Shown in pieces: positions 1 through 9,861 of a stretch of 64,000 nucleotides of DNA. Under the pieces are notes generated by a model that was not told the origin of the DNA, searched no databases, and saw only the letters and a program-made list of their open reading frames with translations. This DNA comes from JAHJQZ01 sp963675235 (GTDB lineage Bacteria > Pseudomonadota > Alphaproteobacteria > Rhizobiales > Devosiaceae): NCBI GenBank assembly GCA_963675235.2, contig CAXXFU010000002.1:744001-808000 (forward strand). The letters run 5' to 3'. Both the position numbers and the translations under genes were made by a program. Within the stretch, counting starts at the first letter, position 1. The number at the start of each line of letters is the position of its first letter.

Positions 1-2
1 CC

Positions 3-113
3 CCCGATGTCGAAGCCAATTCACGCCTGTCCTGCCAAATCATCATGTCCGAGGAGCTGGACGGGCTCAAACTGAGGCTGGCGCCAAGCGCCCGCAGCGA
101 GGATATTTCGTGA
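3..113 (+). CDS. 2Fe-2S ferredoxin, C-terminal fragment
   Basis: Only the last 36 codons are present; the gene begins before the window. The reading frame ends with the pattern SRLSCQI followed by LDGL and a proline-containing tail. This is the C-terminal signature of adrenodoxin/ISC-type 2Fe-2S ferredoxins, in which the cysteine of RLSCQ is the fourth cluster ligand. Such proteins transfer electrons in iron-sulfur assembly or to oxygenases and P450s. The stop codon overlaps the GTG start of the next gene in a GTGA arrangement, so the two may be cotranscribed although no functional link is evident. The partner and exact subfamily cannot be judged from the fragment. Confidence 0.72.
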   Translation, partial: PDVEANSRLSCQIIMSEELDGLKLRLAPSARSEDIS

Positions 114-850
114 GCGATCTTTCAAGATTTGCACCGCCCGCCCTGACGACGAGCAACGCCCTGTTTCTCGATTTCGACGGCACGCTCGTCGGATTCTCGA
201 AGATCCCCAGGGACGTGAAACTGGATCCGGTCATGGTGCCGGTGCTGGAGCGGCTGTCCGAAAGGCTTGGCGGAGCGCTCGCCATCGTCACCGGCCGAGA
301 GATTGCCAATATCACCGAGATTTTCCGCCCGCTGGTGCTGCCGGTCGCCGGAAGCCACGGCGCCGAACGCCGACGTCCGGATGGCGAAATCGAGACGCCT
401 GGCGCCGAGACAGGGGCTGAGGCGGCGCGGATTGCCGACGAAATGCGGGCCGAGCTCGGCGACATAGAGAACATGATCATCGAGCAAAAGGTGTTTTCGG
501 TGGCGCTGCACTATCGCAACGCTCCCGAAGCCGCCGAAAGGGTGCGTGCGGCGGCCGATGCCTGCCTTGGCAGGCTTCCCGGCTGGGAAGGCATCCAGGG
601 CAAGATGGTGATCGAGGTTCGCCCCACCGCCTTTTCCAAGGCCAGCGCCGTCGACGCCTTCATGGCCGAGGTGCCCTTTGCCGGACGGGTGCCGGTGTTC
701 ATCGGCGACGACACCACCGACGAGGATGGCATGCGGGCCGCCAAGGCGCTCGGCGGGTTCGGCATCAAGGTCGGCATGGGCGATTCGGTTGCCGACTACC
801 GACTGGCCGATCCGGAAGCGGTGCACCGCTACTTGATGGACGCGGTTTGA
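110..850 (+). CDS. otsB: trehalose-6-phosphate phosphatase OtsB
   Basis: A 246-residue cytosolic HAD-superfamily phosphatase that removes phosphate from trehalose 6-phosphate, the second step of trehalose synthesis. HAD motif I (DFDGT) has the nucleophile Asp21 and the acid Asp23. The late Mg-binding motif GDDTTDEDG lies near residue 200, with the TTDED form typical of trehalose phosphatases. The start is GTG, overlapping the preceding stop. The synthase otsA follows after about 160 bases on the same strand, making the usual osmoprotectant pair. Length is normal for the family. The order otsB then otsA matches the common bacterial arrangement. Confidence 0.95.
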   Translation: MSDLSRFAPPALTTSNALFLDFDGTLVGFSKIPRDVKLDPVMVPVLERLSERLGGALAIVTGREIANITEIFRPLVLPVAGSHGAERRRPDGEIETPGAETGAEAARIADEMRAELGDIENMIIEQKVFSVALHYRNAPEAAERVRAAADACLGRLPGWEGIQGKMVIEVRPTAFSKASAVDAFMAEVPFAGRVPVFIGDDTTDEDGMRAAKALGGFGIKVGMGDSVADYRLADPEAVHRYLMDAV

Positions 851-1012
851 AGCTGGTTTAAGCAACCGGCCGAATCCATTTCATTTGCAGAGCAAATATA
901 TTTTGCATGGCAGCCATCCCGTGCCCGAGTTTGGCCGCACCGGCGTTCTATGGTAGCTTTCACTATGGAGGAAAACGCTGAAAAGGGAGAGCAACCCACA
1001 AAGGGGGCTGCC

Positions 1013-2437
1013 ATGAAACCGATCGTCATCGTGTCCAACCGAATTCCGGGCAAGCGCCCGTCAGCGGGCGGACTGGCGGTTGCACTGAAGAAGGTTCTGA
1101 GCGAGCGGCAGGGATTCTGGTTCGGCTGGTCCGGCAATTACTCCGCCGCGCCGACGCGAACCATCGAGTTCGAGAAGATTGACGGGCTGCAGATTGCCGG
1201 CCTCGATATCCCCGAGGCCGACTACAAGGGCTATTACGAAGGCTTTTCAAACTCAGTCCTGTGGCCGGCGTTCCACCACCGGCTCGATCTCATCAAGATT
1301 TCGGCCGAGGACTACGCTGCCTACAAACGCGTCAACCGGGCTTTTGCCGAGGCGCTGATCGACGAGATCACGCCGGAACACACCATCTGGGTGCACGATT
1401 ATCATCTCATACCGCTCGGGCGGGAGCTGCGGCGGCTGGGTGCGAAGAACCGCATCGGCTTTTTCCTGCACATCCCGGTGCCGGGACCGGAAATCCTGTC
1501 TGCCGTGCCGCATGCGTCCGACCTCGTCACGGCGCTGTCCGCCTATGATCTCGTCGGGTTGCAGGCCGAACGCGATGTCGAGAAACTCAAGTCCCAGTTC
1601 GAGATGACCGACCTGCCGTCAGTCATCGACGCTAATGAACAGTCTTCGAGTTCCTTGCCGCGCATGGTCGAGGCCTTCCCGATCGGCACCGATCCGGAGG
1701 CATTCGGCAAGCTCGTCGATCGTCCGCACGGACAGCGCACCGCCGAGCGGGTCAAGACATCGATCGCCGGCCGCGATCTCATTCTCGGTGTCGACCGGCT
1801 GGATTATTCCAAGGGCCTGCCGGAGCGCATAGCCGCCTACGATTCCTTGCTGACCGACTATCCGAAATGGCGGCGCAAGGTGCATATGCTGCAGATTGCG
1901 CCGACCTCGCGGGACACGATCGAACAGTACCGCGACATCAACGAAGAGCTCGATCTCGCCTGCGGGCGGGTGATGGGCAAGTTCGCCGATCCGGACTGGG
2001 CGCCGATCAACTACGTCAAGCGTGCCTATCCGCAGACCTCGCTGGCCGGGCTCTACCGCGCCGCCAGCGTTGCGCTGGTGACACCGCTGCGCGACGGCAT
2101 GAACCTTGTCGCGCATGAGTTCATTTCGTGCCAGGACCCCGAGGATCCGGGCGTGTTGATCCTGTCGCGCTTCGCCGGCGCGGCCGAGCTCTTCCCCGAG
2201 GCGCTGCTGGTCAATCCGCACAATATCGAGGAAGTGGCGGCGGCGCTCGACAAGGCCCTGTCGATGAGCCTCAGGGACCGCAAGACGCGCTGGAAGGCGC
2301 TGATGAAGACAGTCGAGAAGCACACTGTCGACGAATGGGCTGCAGACTTCCTGACCCGGCTGGTCGATGTGCCGGCCTGGGACCGCAAGGCGGTTCGCGT
2401 CGACGGCTCGAACAACCCGACAGTGGCGGCCGAATAG
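1013..2437 (+). CDS. otsA: alpha,alpha-trehalose-phosphate synthase (UDP-forming) OtsA
   Basis: A 474-residue GT20 glycosyltransferase that joins UDP-glucose and glucose 6-phosphate to make trehalose 6-phosphate, the substrate of the upstream phosphatase. Visible motifs are the N-terminal VSNRI strand, HDYHL near residue 128, VDRLDYSKGL near 260 and RDGMNLVAHEF near 360, all GT20 signatures around the donor and acceptor sites. An in-frame start 63 bases earlier exists. ATG 1013 is preferred because a GGGGG Shine-Dalgarno-like run sits just upstream and the protein then begins with the family-typical MKPIVIVSNR. A strong terminator follows directly, so otsBA ends here. Confidence 0.95.
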   Translation: MKPIVIVSNRIPGKRPSAGGLAVALKKVLSERQGFWFGWSGNYSAAPTRTIEFEKIDGLQIAGLDIPEADYKGYYEGFSNSVLWPAFHHRLDLIKISAEDYAAYKRVNRAFAEALIDEITPEHTIWVHDYHLIPLGRELRRLGAKNRIGFFLHIPVPGPEILSAVPHASDLVTALSAYDLVGLQAERDVEKLKSQFEMTDLPSVIDANEQSSSSLPRMVEAFPIGTDPEAFGKLVDRPHGQRTAERVKTSIAGRDLILGVDRLDYSKGLPERIAAYDSLLTDYPKWRRKVHMLQIAPTSRDTIEQYRDINEELDLACGRVMGKFADPDWAPINYVKRAYPQTSLAGLYRAASVALVTPLRDGMNLVAHEFISCQDPEDPGVLILSRFAGAAELFPEALLVNPHNIEEVAAALDKALSMSLRDRKTRWKALMKTVEKHTVDEWAADFLTRLVDVPAWDRKAVRVDGSNNPTVAAE

Positions 2438-2458
2438 ACCAGCCGCGCTGAGACATGA

Positions 2459-2493
2459 AAAGGCTGCGTCCCTCGCGGGCGCAGCCTTTTTTT
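2459..2493 (+). terminator. rho-independent terminator after otsA
   Basis: GGCTGCG (2462-2468) pairs with CGCAGCC (2480-2486), extended by AA/TT pairs and followed by seven T residues. It lies about 20 bases after the otsA stop. Confidence 0.9.
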
Positions 2494-2526
2494 GTTTCCG
2501 ATGGTGCCGTTGATGCTCTTGAGTGG

Positions 2527-2574
2527 TCGCGTTTCCGAACCGCAAAACCGGTTCCCACTTTTGCTGGAAACGCT

Positions 2575-2578
<4 letters not shown>
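2527..2578. repeat. palindromic intergenic repeat, copy 1
   Basis: An imperfect palindrome. Outer arms GCGTTTCC (2529-2536) and GGAAACGC (2566-2573) enclose an inner ACCG/CGGT pair and the core AACCGGTTCCCACTTTTG. A second, diverged copy lies near 43.6 kb. This is the kind of RIME-like dispersed repeat seen in many rhizobia. The outer arm runs to within two bases of the cysK stop codon, so the element may also stabilise or terminate that transcript. Confidence 0.75.
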
Positions 2579-3546
<968 letters not shown>

Positions 3547-3789
3547 GGTCTTTTCGTCCTTGTGGCGTCCGCGGGACCGGTCGGCGGAATATCGATTGGA
3601 ACCGAGCCTAGCCCGCGCGGCGGCGCAACAGGAGTCCGCATGGATGAAAATCCTTCTGCCGGGGCGTTAACGGGTCGAAATCGATGCCTCGCAAACGCCG
3701 AAGCAAGCAATGAAGCCAGCAAAGCTACGCGCTTAAGCCCTTGGCAAGCCCAATCCGGCAAGATCACTCACCCACGACAGGAGGCGGAT

Positions 3790-4503
3790 ATGCGGTCAAA
3801 TGGAATTGCGATCATCGTTGCGGCGACGTTTTGCGGCGCCGCGCCGGCATATGCGGACGAAAGCCTGCCGCAGGCTTCGTGGCTTTTCATCCAGGAAGCA
3901 CAATCGGCCACATATACCGATGATACTCTGGTCCTTTCCGGCGTCGCCCCGGACCTCGTCGCCTTTACCGACAGGCCACATCGCATCGCGACCCGCATCG
4001 GTCTGCCCGAGTTTGCCGGATTCTGGGCTGCTGGCGCCGAAAGCTTCGGCGAAGACAGGCCAAATGCCGGCATCACGCTTGAGACCCCGAACGGGCCGAA
4101 AACGGCGGTGATCGAACTCGACGTGCCGCGAGTCGAGGGCGAAACGCTGGTCTACGGCGTCACCGTCATCGGCGGCGTGCTGCCGCCGGCCGGCACCCAG
4201 GTGTCCCTGTTCATCGATGCCTTCCCAACGGCAGTGAACAGCCAGATCACGGACTCGGTCACCCAGGCCAACACCAAGGTGCTCGGCGACGCGCCCGCTA
4301 TGGCCATGGGCAATCTCTTCCAGGCGACGTCCCAGGCACTGGCCAACGCCGCGCACAATGCGACGACGGCCCAGCAACAGACCAATGTCACGGCACAGGC
4401 GGCCACGACCATGGGCGTGGCAACGCTCTATGACGTGGATACCGCTGCGTCCGGCATCGCCACGAACAAGGTCCTCGCCGACACGTTCGGAAGCGGTCAC
4501 TGA
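3790..4503 (+). CDS. exported protein with C-terminal RebB (R-body) domain
   Basis: A 237-residue protein with an AGGAGG-type ribosome site a few bases before ATG 3790. Residues 1-22 form a Sec signal peptide ending AYA/DE. Residues about 28-146 are a beta-rich domain containing SWLFIQ, LSGVAP and FTDRPHRIA; I recall similar sequences as conserved exported proteins of unknown function. Residues about 148-222 (VNSQITDSVTQAN, then LGDAPAMAMGNL, ending in an AQQQ/AATTMGVATLY segment) resemble the RebB family, whose small members build R-bodies, the contractile ribbons first known from Caedibacter. RebB proteins are normally short, cytoplasmic and without a leader. Here the domain is fused behind an exported domain and no other reb gene is adjacent. 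Function unknown. Confidence 0.72.
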   Translation: MRSNGIAIIVAATFCGAAPAYADESLPQASWLFIQEAQSATYTDDTLVLSGVAPDLVAFTDRPHRIATRIGLPEFAGFWAAGAESFGEDRPNAGITLETPNGPKTAVIELDVPRVEGETLVYGVTVIGGVLPPAGTQVSLFIDAFPTAVNSQITDSVTQANTKVLGDAPAMAMGNLFQATSQALANAAHNATTAQQQTNVTAQAATTMGVATLYDVDTAASGIATNKVLADTFGSGH

Positions 4504-4586
4504 TCGCATAGTGGTGGAGCCACCGGCTGCTGCCAGATTTTGCGCATCCATCGGCTAGCATGCTGCGCATGAACGGAGTGCGCAAA

Positions 4587-5048
4587 ATGACTGTTCCAGA
4601 GCTTGAGGGCTTCATCGTCACAGCCAAGCGCCAAACCTATGTCGGTGGCGGCACGCCGGCGCCGTCCAGCCGAACCGGATCGCACGATCTTGGCTGGCAG
4701 GACGGTGCCTTGCGCTATCTCGACAGCTATTTCGGCGGTTCCGATTTTGTCGGGCAGGAGGTTGTCTGGGACGGTGACGAGCCGGTCTGGGCGATGAACT
4801 ACTATGGCTACATCCTGAACGACGGTCTGATCGATGCACAAAGAGCGGGTGCGACGATCAAGGCAGCTCTTTCGGCGATGTACGCTGAGGGGCGTTTTCT
4901 CGGCGGCTGGACCTATGAAGGTCCCCACGGGCTCTACGAAGATGTCTCCGAGGGCGATGTCACGCGATTCAGCGGACAAGAATCCATCCGCTGCGCCGGC
5001 GAAATCGCCTATCGGCTGGATTATCATGGCGGGCTGATCAGGGCCTGA
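4587..5048 (+). CDS. DUF5680 family protein
   Basis: A 153-residue soluble protein. The pattern FIVTAKRQTY..GGG, SSRTGSHDL, YLDSYFGG.DFVGQEVV and PVWAMNYYG matches the DUF5680 family, whose biochemical role is not known. ATG 4587 is chosen over two upstream in-frame ATGs because GGAG sits eight bases before it and the family alignment begins just after it. It follows the RebB-domain gene on the same strand after 83 bases. The next gene is convergent. No signal peptide or membrane segment is visible. Confidence 0.75.
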   Translation: MTVPELEGFIVTAKRQTYVGGGTPAPSSRTGSHDLGWQDGALRYLDSYFGGSDFVGQEVVWDGDEPVWAMNYYGYILNDGLIDAQRAGATIKAALSAMYAEGRFLGGWTYEGPHGLYEDVSEGDVTRFSGQESIRCAGEIAYRLDYHGGLIRA

Positions 5049-5126
5049 AGCCTGCCCGATCCGAAGCGAAATCCATGATGCTTCGAAAAAGACCAGCGTG
5101 CTTGCGACCAAATGCCAGGTCCGATT

Positions 5127-5537
5127 TCAGTTCGACTGATTTAGTGGCAGACGCACCATCAGCACTTCGAGAAGTGCCGACAAGGTCGCATAGATGGCTG
5201 CGGCAAATCCGATATAGCCGAAATACCACAGGCGTCCGGCTGCGGCGTCGCGTGCGTAGGAGACCGCGAATCCCTCCTTGCCGTTGAGCATCAGGATTCC
5301 CGCGATCAGTGCCACAAAGATGAAAACAAGCAGCAACAAAGACGGTGAAATCTGTTGCCGTCGCTTGATAGCCGCCAGGACCAGGATCACGGCAAATCCG
5401 ATGGCAATGCCGATAAGGGCGCCCTTGAGCGACCAGAACGGATGTGCGCCGATCCAGACCAGCAATCCGCCAAGATCGGCGGCGACAATCAGGAGACCGG
5501 GTAGGACGAGATAGAGGAACAGGCGGACAAGAGGCAT
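5127..5537 (-). CDS. small membrane protein of unknown function
   Basis: A 136-residue hydrophobic protein with about four predicted transmembrane helices (roughly residues 5-30, 38-58, 65-85 and 103-130) separated by short charged loops such as KRRQQ. I do not recognise a family. It is convergent with the DUF5680 gene and codirectional with the UPF0283/YcjX pair, about 100 bases downstream of their end. Hydrophobic periodicity and compact packing between neighbours favour a real gene, but the ribosome-binding site is weak. Confidence 0.55.
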   Translation of the reverse strand: MPLVRLFLYLVLPGLLIVAADLGGLLVWIGAHPFWSLKGALIGIAIGFAVILVLAAIKRRQQISPSLLLLVFIFVALIAGILMLNGKEGFAVSYARDAAAGRLWYFGYIGFAAAIYATLSALLEVLMVRLPLNQSN

Positions 5538-5640
5538 GGCGACAATCCGGAAAACGCCTACCTAGCAAGCGATCTCCACACGTACCAATCACATTGCCGC
5601 GCCAATCAGTTGATGTCGCCGAGCCGACGCGCTGCGCGCC

Positions 5641-6672
5641 TCATTTGTCGTCAGCTGTCTTGCCTTTTTCGACCCTGGCGAGGTCTGGCAGGAAATCCAT
5701 TACCATCGGCTGCTTCAGCGCTGCAAAGGGCAGGGGCCGGGTCACTCGCATGGCGGCGATGCCGACGCGCACCGTCATCAGCCCGTTGACCAGACCTTCG
5801 CCGAGCCGGGCCGACAGGCGCGCCGCCAGGCTCTGGCCGAGGAGTTGCTGGATGACGCTGTCGCCGAGGGCGATGCCGCCGGTAACGGCCAGCGAGCCGA
5901 GAATGGCCCCGAACAACCGCCACGAGCCGAACAGGCCGGGTCTGACGCCATAGAGCGTGGCAATGGCGCGGGCGAGGCGCATGCTTTCCCAGGCGACGAA
6001 GGCAAGATCGACCAGCGCCCGTGGCGAGATGGCCGTGACCAGAGTCACCCGCCGCGCCGCCGCCGCCGTCAGGGCGCGTGCGCGCTTGTCGAGCGGGTTC
6101 ATCAGGGCGCGCTCGGCAGCCTGGATGCGGTCGGCGCCGTCGAAGAGCTGATCGAGTGCCGGCGTGAGGTCGGCGCGGGCGCGGGCCAGATCGGGGCGGT
6201 TGGCGTAGAGCGCGGCGACTTCGGAAACGACGGCTTCTCCGTCCTTCATGGCATTGGACTTGAGCGCCTCATCTGCCCGGATGCGCAGGTGCCCGAGTTT
6301 TCTCAGGCGCCGGACCGCCAGCCATTCGCGAAGGCCGAGCGCGATGACAGCGACAACGAGGACGCCGACGATGCCGGTCGCCAGCCAGCCGAGCCATTCA
6401 TATTGAGCGAACAGGTCGGTGATGAGCGCCTGGGCGGCAAGCCCGAGGCTCAAGGAGACTGTCAGCCCCAGAGCCCAGAGCGCCACGCTCAGCAGCCAGT
6501 TGCGCTTTCTGGTCAGCGGCAGATCCACGACCTCGGTATCGGTGTCGAAGTTTTCGTCTTCGATCTCGGGAATGTCCTCGGGGGCAAAGGCTTGCGGCAG
6601 GCGCTCGGACGGGATTGGCGAGGCTGTCCTGGGTTTTTCCGGGGCAACGGGCCGGGCGACGGGCTTTCTCAT
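5641..6672 (-). CDS. UPF0283/TIGR01620 family membrane protein (YcjF-like)
   Basis: A 343-residue inner-membrane protein of the YcjF family. The first 60 residues are proline-rich and disordered. Two transmembrane helices follow (about 60-80 and 92-115), then a long helical stretch and a DUF697-like hydrophobic C-terminal region around 230-280. Its ATG overlaps the stop of the upstream ycjX-like gene (ATGA), so the two are translationally coupled. The ycjX-ycjF pair is conserved widely in proteobacteria and has been associated with stress responses. The precise function is not established. Confidence 0.85.
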   Translation of the reverse strand: MRKPVARPVAPEKPRTASPIPSERLPQAFAPEDIPEIEDENFDTDTEVVDLPLTRKRNWLLSVALWALGLTVSLSLGLAAQALITDLFAQYEWLGWLATGIVGVLVVAVIALGLREWLAVRRLRKLGHLRIRADEALKSNAMKDGEAVVSEVAALYANRPDLARARADLTPALDQLFDGADRIQAAERALMNPLDKRARALTAAAARRVTLVTAISPRALVDLAFVAWESMRLARAIATLYGVRPGLFGSWRLFGAILGSLAVTGGIALGDSVIQQLLGQSLAARLSARLGEGLVNGLMTVRVGIAAMRVTRPLPFAALKQPMVMDFLPDLARVEKGKTADDK

Positions 6673-8126
6673 TTCAGCTTGTCCCCGATGAGGAAATCGA
6701 GTGCGCGGTCGAGGCGGATCTGCGGCAGCAGCGGAACGCCAGCCTCGCTGTGGCCGAGTTCGGTGGGCGGGCGGAAGCGCAGGAAATTGACGATATTGCC
6801 GGGCGCGTCTGCTCTCAGCGCCTTTTCCGGCGTTTCTGGCAGGTCGCCGGGGAACAGGGCGATCTCGGTCTTGCCGTCATAGGTTTCGCCGTCGAGCGTT
6901 TCGCCCTTTTCCGGGGTGCCGATGATGACTTCGAGCGGGCTGCCGTCGTGGGTGATCTTGCCCTCGCGTGTCGCCCGGACCGCGGCCAGCGCCAGCGATT
7001 TTGTCTGTGAGCCGGCAAAACGCGCCTTGGAACTGGCTCGCGCCACGATGCGGTTGAGGATCGCTTCGAGCCGGTCATGCGAGGAATGGTGGATATGGTC
7101 GGCCTTGGAGGCGGCAAACAGGATGCGGTCGATGCGGCGCGACACCAGCCCCGTCAGCAGGGAGTTCGAACCGAGCCGGAAGCTGGCGAGGATCTCGGTC
7201 AGCGCCAGCTCGAGATCGGCAACCGCTTCGGCGCCGGCATTGAGGGGCCTGAGCGCGTCGACCAGGACGATCTGGCGGTCGAGGCGGGCGAAGTGGTCAC
7301 GAAAGAACGGACGGACGACCAGGTGCTTGTAGGCCTCGTAGCGGCGCTCGAACATGCGGTAGAGCGATTTGGCGCCTGCCGGTTTCGCCGGCGCCGGCAG
7401 CGGCGCGAAGGTGAGGGCAGGCGAGCCTTCGAGGTCGCCCGGCATCAGCATGCGTCCCGGCGTCAGGGTCGACAATGCGCCGGCCTCGGCCCGGGCGCTG
7501 CGCAGATAGGCGGTGAAGGCCTCCGACAGCGCTTCGGCCTGGGTTTCGCTGGCGTCGGCGATGACGTCGGTGTGCATAAGAGCGGAAAGGAACGGCTGGG
7601 CGGCGTGTTCGGCATCGGGCCGGCGGGCGCGGGACAGGGCGCCCTCGCTCCATTCGCTGTAGTTGAGACCGAGCAGCGGCAGGTCGAGCAGCCATTCGCC
7701 GGGATAATCGACAATGTCGAGATGGATCTCCTGTGGCCCCATCATGCCGGCGATCCAGCGCGTGCTCTCGTAGCGAAGCGTCAGCCTGATCTGGGAAATA
7801 CGACGTGTCGAGTCCGGCCAGTGGGCATCGGCGCCGGTCAGCGAGGCGAGGTGCTGTTCGTAGGCAAAGCGCGGCACGCCGCGGTCCGGATGCTCGCTCA
7901 GCGCAGCGCCAATCAGCCGACCTTCGGCCTCGGGCGCGAAAGCGGGCAGCCTGGCGCCATTGACCAGGGCATGGATCAGGGCGGTGATGAACACCGTCTT
8001 GCCGGAACGCGACAAGCCGGTGACGCCGATGCGGACCGTCGGCGTCAGCATGCCTGCCGCCGCCTCGGTGAGGTTGGACAGCGCAAGCCCGACTTCGTCG
8101 GTGAGAGTGATGGGCGAAGACGCCAT
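6669..8126 (-). CDS. YcjX-like P-loop NTPase (DUF463)
   Basis: A 485-residue cytosolic P-loop protein. The Walker A motif GLSRSGKT is at residues 37-44, preceded by the RIGVTGL strand and followed by VFITALIHAL, which is the DUF463/YcjX signature. DIVDYPGEWLLDLPL near 125 matches the conserved switch region, and an SKADH motif (guanine- or adenine-recognition-like) appears near residue 340. It forms an operon with the overlapping UPF0283 membrane gene, which suggests an NTPase acting at the membrane with that partner. The spacer upstream (about 200 bases) separates it from a divergent small gene. Confidence 0.87.
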   Translation of the reverse strand: MASSPITLTDEVGLALSNLTEAAAGMLTPTVRIGVTGLSRSGKTVFITALIHALVNGARLPAFAPEAEGRLIGAALSEHPDRGVPRFAYEQHLASLTGADAHWPDSTRRISQIRLTLRYESTRWIAGMMGPQEIHLDIVDYPGEWLLDLPLLGLNYSEWSEGALSRARRPDAEHAAQPFLSALMHTDVIADASETQAEALSEAFTAYLRSARAEAGALSTLTPGRMLMPGDLEGSPALTFAPLPAPAKPAGAKSLYRMFERRYEAYKHLVVRPFFRDHFARLDRQIVLVDALRPLNAGAEAVADLELALTEILASFRLGSNSLLTGLVSRRIDRILFAASKADHIHHSSHDRLEAILNRIVARASSKARFAGSQTKSLALAAVRATREGKITHDGSPLEVIIGTPEKGETLDGETYDGKTEIALFPGDLPETPEKALRADAPGNIVNFLRFRPPTELGHSEAGVPLLPQIRLDRALDFLIGDKLK

Positions 8127-8327
8127 GAGGTTCCTGATCTTGTTACCGAAACAGTTAGGATCTACCGGCGGAAAAGCAAGACTCGTCGGTGCGAATGGCT
8201 GAAAACAGTGCTTTTCAAAAGCGCAAGAGGGACTATTTCACAGCAAGAAGATTTGACATCTGGGGGACGCTCCGGAGCAGGAATATATTCCCCGTGTACT
8301 GCCTCACATCTGGACGGGAGGTCCATT

Positions 8328-8405
8328 ATGGCAAACACACCGAAGCCCGCCGCCAAGCCCGCTGGCAAACCCGCCGGCAAGCCTGCCACCGGCCCGAAGA
8401 AGTAG
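8328..8405 (+). CDS. very small Lys/Pro/Ala-rich protein with AGKP repeats
   Basis: A 25-residue reading frame starting MANTPKP, continuing with repeated (A/P)AGKP units and ending GPKK. It has a consensus Shine-Dalgarno GGGAGG at 8316-8321, seven bases from ATG, and a hairpin downstream. The composition (about a quarter lysine, no acidic residue) recalls the lysine/alanine/proline tails of bacterial H1-like nucleoid proteins, but it is far too short to assign. I believe it is translated because of the ribosome site; function is unknown. Confidence 0.55.
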   Translation: MANTPKPAAKPAGKPAGKPATGPKK

Positions 8406-8483
8406 GCGGCTGAGCAAGCGCATGCCCCGGCCATGAGCCCGTTGGGCGCGCCGTCGACCGACGGGCGATCAGCCGAGAACGAT

Positions 8484-8514
8484 GACGGCCCACCGAGCGA
8501 TCGGCGGGCCGTTT
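8484..8514. terminator. hairpin, probable terminator
   Basis: ACGGCCCACCGA (8485-8496) pairs with TCGGCGGGCCGT (8501-8512) around a GCGA loop, with one internal mismatch, and is followed by a short TTT. It lies between the convergent small AGKP gene and the DUF2336 gene and could serve either strand. The T-tract is weak. Confidence 0.45.
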
Positions 8515-8560
8515 GCATGTCCGGAACCCGGAAACACGGATTGGGCGTCAGCGGTGCGTC

Positions 8561-9673
8561 CTAGGCTGATTTGGCCAGCAAATCGCCCGTCTTCGGATCG
8601 CTCTCGACAAATCGCATCCGCACGATGCGAACGGCGCGCCGCGCCTGTGAAGCGTCGAGTTCGGCGTATTCGCGGACCGTGCGCCCGATCTTCTCCACGT
8701 CCTGGTCGACAAGGGGCAGCCTCATCTTCGAGAACGTTGAATAGGTCGAATCCGACACGCCTGCCGCCCGACACAGGATCGCGATCCTGTCGCTCTCCTG
8801 GCGCGCGAAATTGGAATAGACCAGCCGTTCTGGCAGCTTGAGCTGTTCTGCCAGGGACCAGACGCAATCCTGCAAACGATCGGTTGCGCAATAGCCGGCA
8901 AAGGCCGCATCGAACGACAGGATGCCCGATTGCACCTTGTGAAGGACGTCACGCCGGGAAATGCGGTTCTGCAGTTCGTCCGAAGTCTTTTGGGCAACGC
9001 CGTTTGCCGCGCTGCGCACGATCGCCGAGTAGGCGTGGGTATCGATGAGCTCGATGAAGTTCCCGAGCTTGGCGCGCAGCGACTCGTCGACCGAATTGAG
9101 GATGGACTGGCCGAAGTTGGGTTGGTTCATGCTGCGATCGGCAAGGCTGGCCTGGACGAGGGGATTGTCGCCGACCCGATGGAACAGCTGCGCGAACCCG
9201 ATGCTGGAAAACTCGGCGGTCTGGTTGTTGGACAAGGTGATCAGCACCTTGTCGGTGCCGTGAACGATCAGCGCTTCCGAAACCGCCTTGGACAGGTATT
9301 CGCGACGGGCAATGGCCAACTGCCGCTTTTCCGGCAACGACTCGGCGAGCGTCACCAGTTGCTGTTCATCGAGAGCCGGCGAGAACTCGAGAAACGGCAG
9401 AGCGACTTCGTCCGATTCATGATGCGCGGTCTGAACCGCGATGTCGGGAGAAACAAGCGTGCTGTCACAAATGGCTTCGACAACCAGCGCCCGCAGGTCT
9501 TCGCCCAGCCGGTCGAGCGCCGTGGTGATGAAGCTGCCGAACAGGCGCCGTTCCTCGGGATCGACATCGTCGTCATCTTTTTCTGCAAAGGCGTTGGCGA
9601 TATCAAGCACGATATCGCGCATCTCATCCGGATTTGGATGATTATTCAGTCTGTTAAGTACGTCAGCCAGCAT
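8561..9673 (-). CDS. DUF2336 domain-containing protein
   Basis: A 370-residue soluble, almost wholly alpha-helical protein with the alternating short helices of a HEAT-like repeat. Elements such as LADRSMNQPNFGQSIL and LKLPERLVYSNF, and the length, fit DUF2336, a family largely confined to alphaproteobacteria and present in several copies per genome in motile species. Role not established. The N-terminal 60 residues include an acidic stretch (EKDDDDVDPEE). It is a single-gene unit with a 250-base upstream region. Confidence 0.8.
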   Translation of the reverse strand: MLADVLNRLNNHPNPDEMRDIVLDIANAFAEKDDDDVDPEERRLFGSFITTALDRLGEDLRALVVEAICDSTLVSPDIAVQTAHHESDEVALPFLEFSPALDEQQLVTLAESLPEKRQLAIARREYLSKAVSEALIVHGTDKVLITLSNNQTAEFSSIGFAQLFHRVGDNPLVQASLADRSMNQPNFGQSILNSVDESLRAKLGNFIELIDTHAYSAIVRSAANGVAQKTSDELQNRISRRDVLHKVQSGILSFDAAFAGYCATDRLQDCVWSLAEQLKLPERLVYSNFARQESDRIAILCRAAGVSDSTYSTFSKMRLPLVDQDVEKIGRTVREYAELDASQARRAVRIVRMRFVESDPKTGDLLAKSA

Positions 9674-9861
9674 GATTGCCCCCTGAGAGGGGAAAAGTAT
9701 GCGTCGGGGAAATTTCTATTGTCTTTCCAAATGCATCAAAAATCGGAATAATTATAAGTACTCTCCAGTTCGGCAAAACGGGTTAACAATTGGACACCGA
9801 CCTGGGGTTTCGCCTTGCAATGACCGTCGGTTGCCCTGTCGCACGAACGCTAGCCAAGGCG

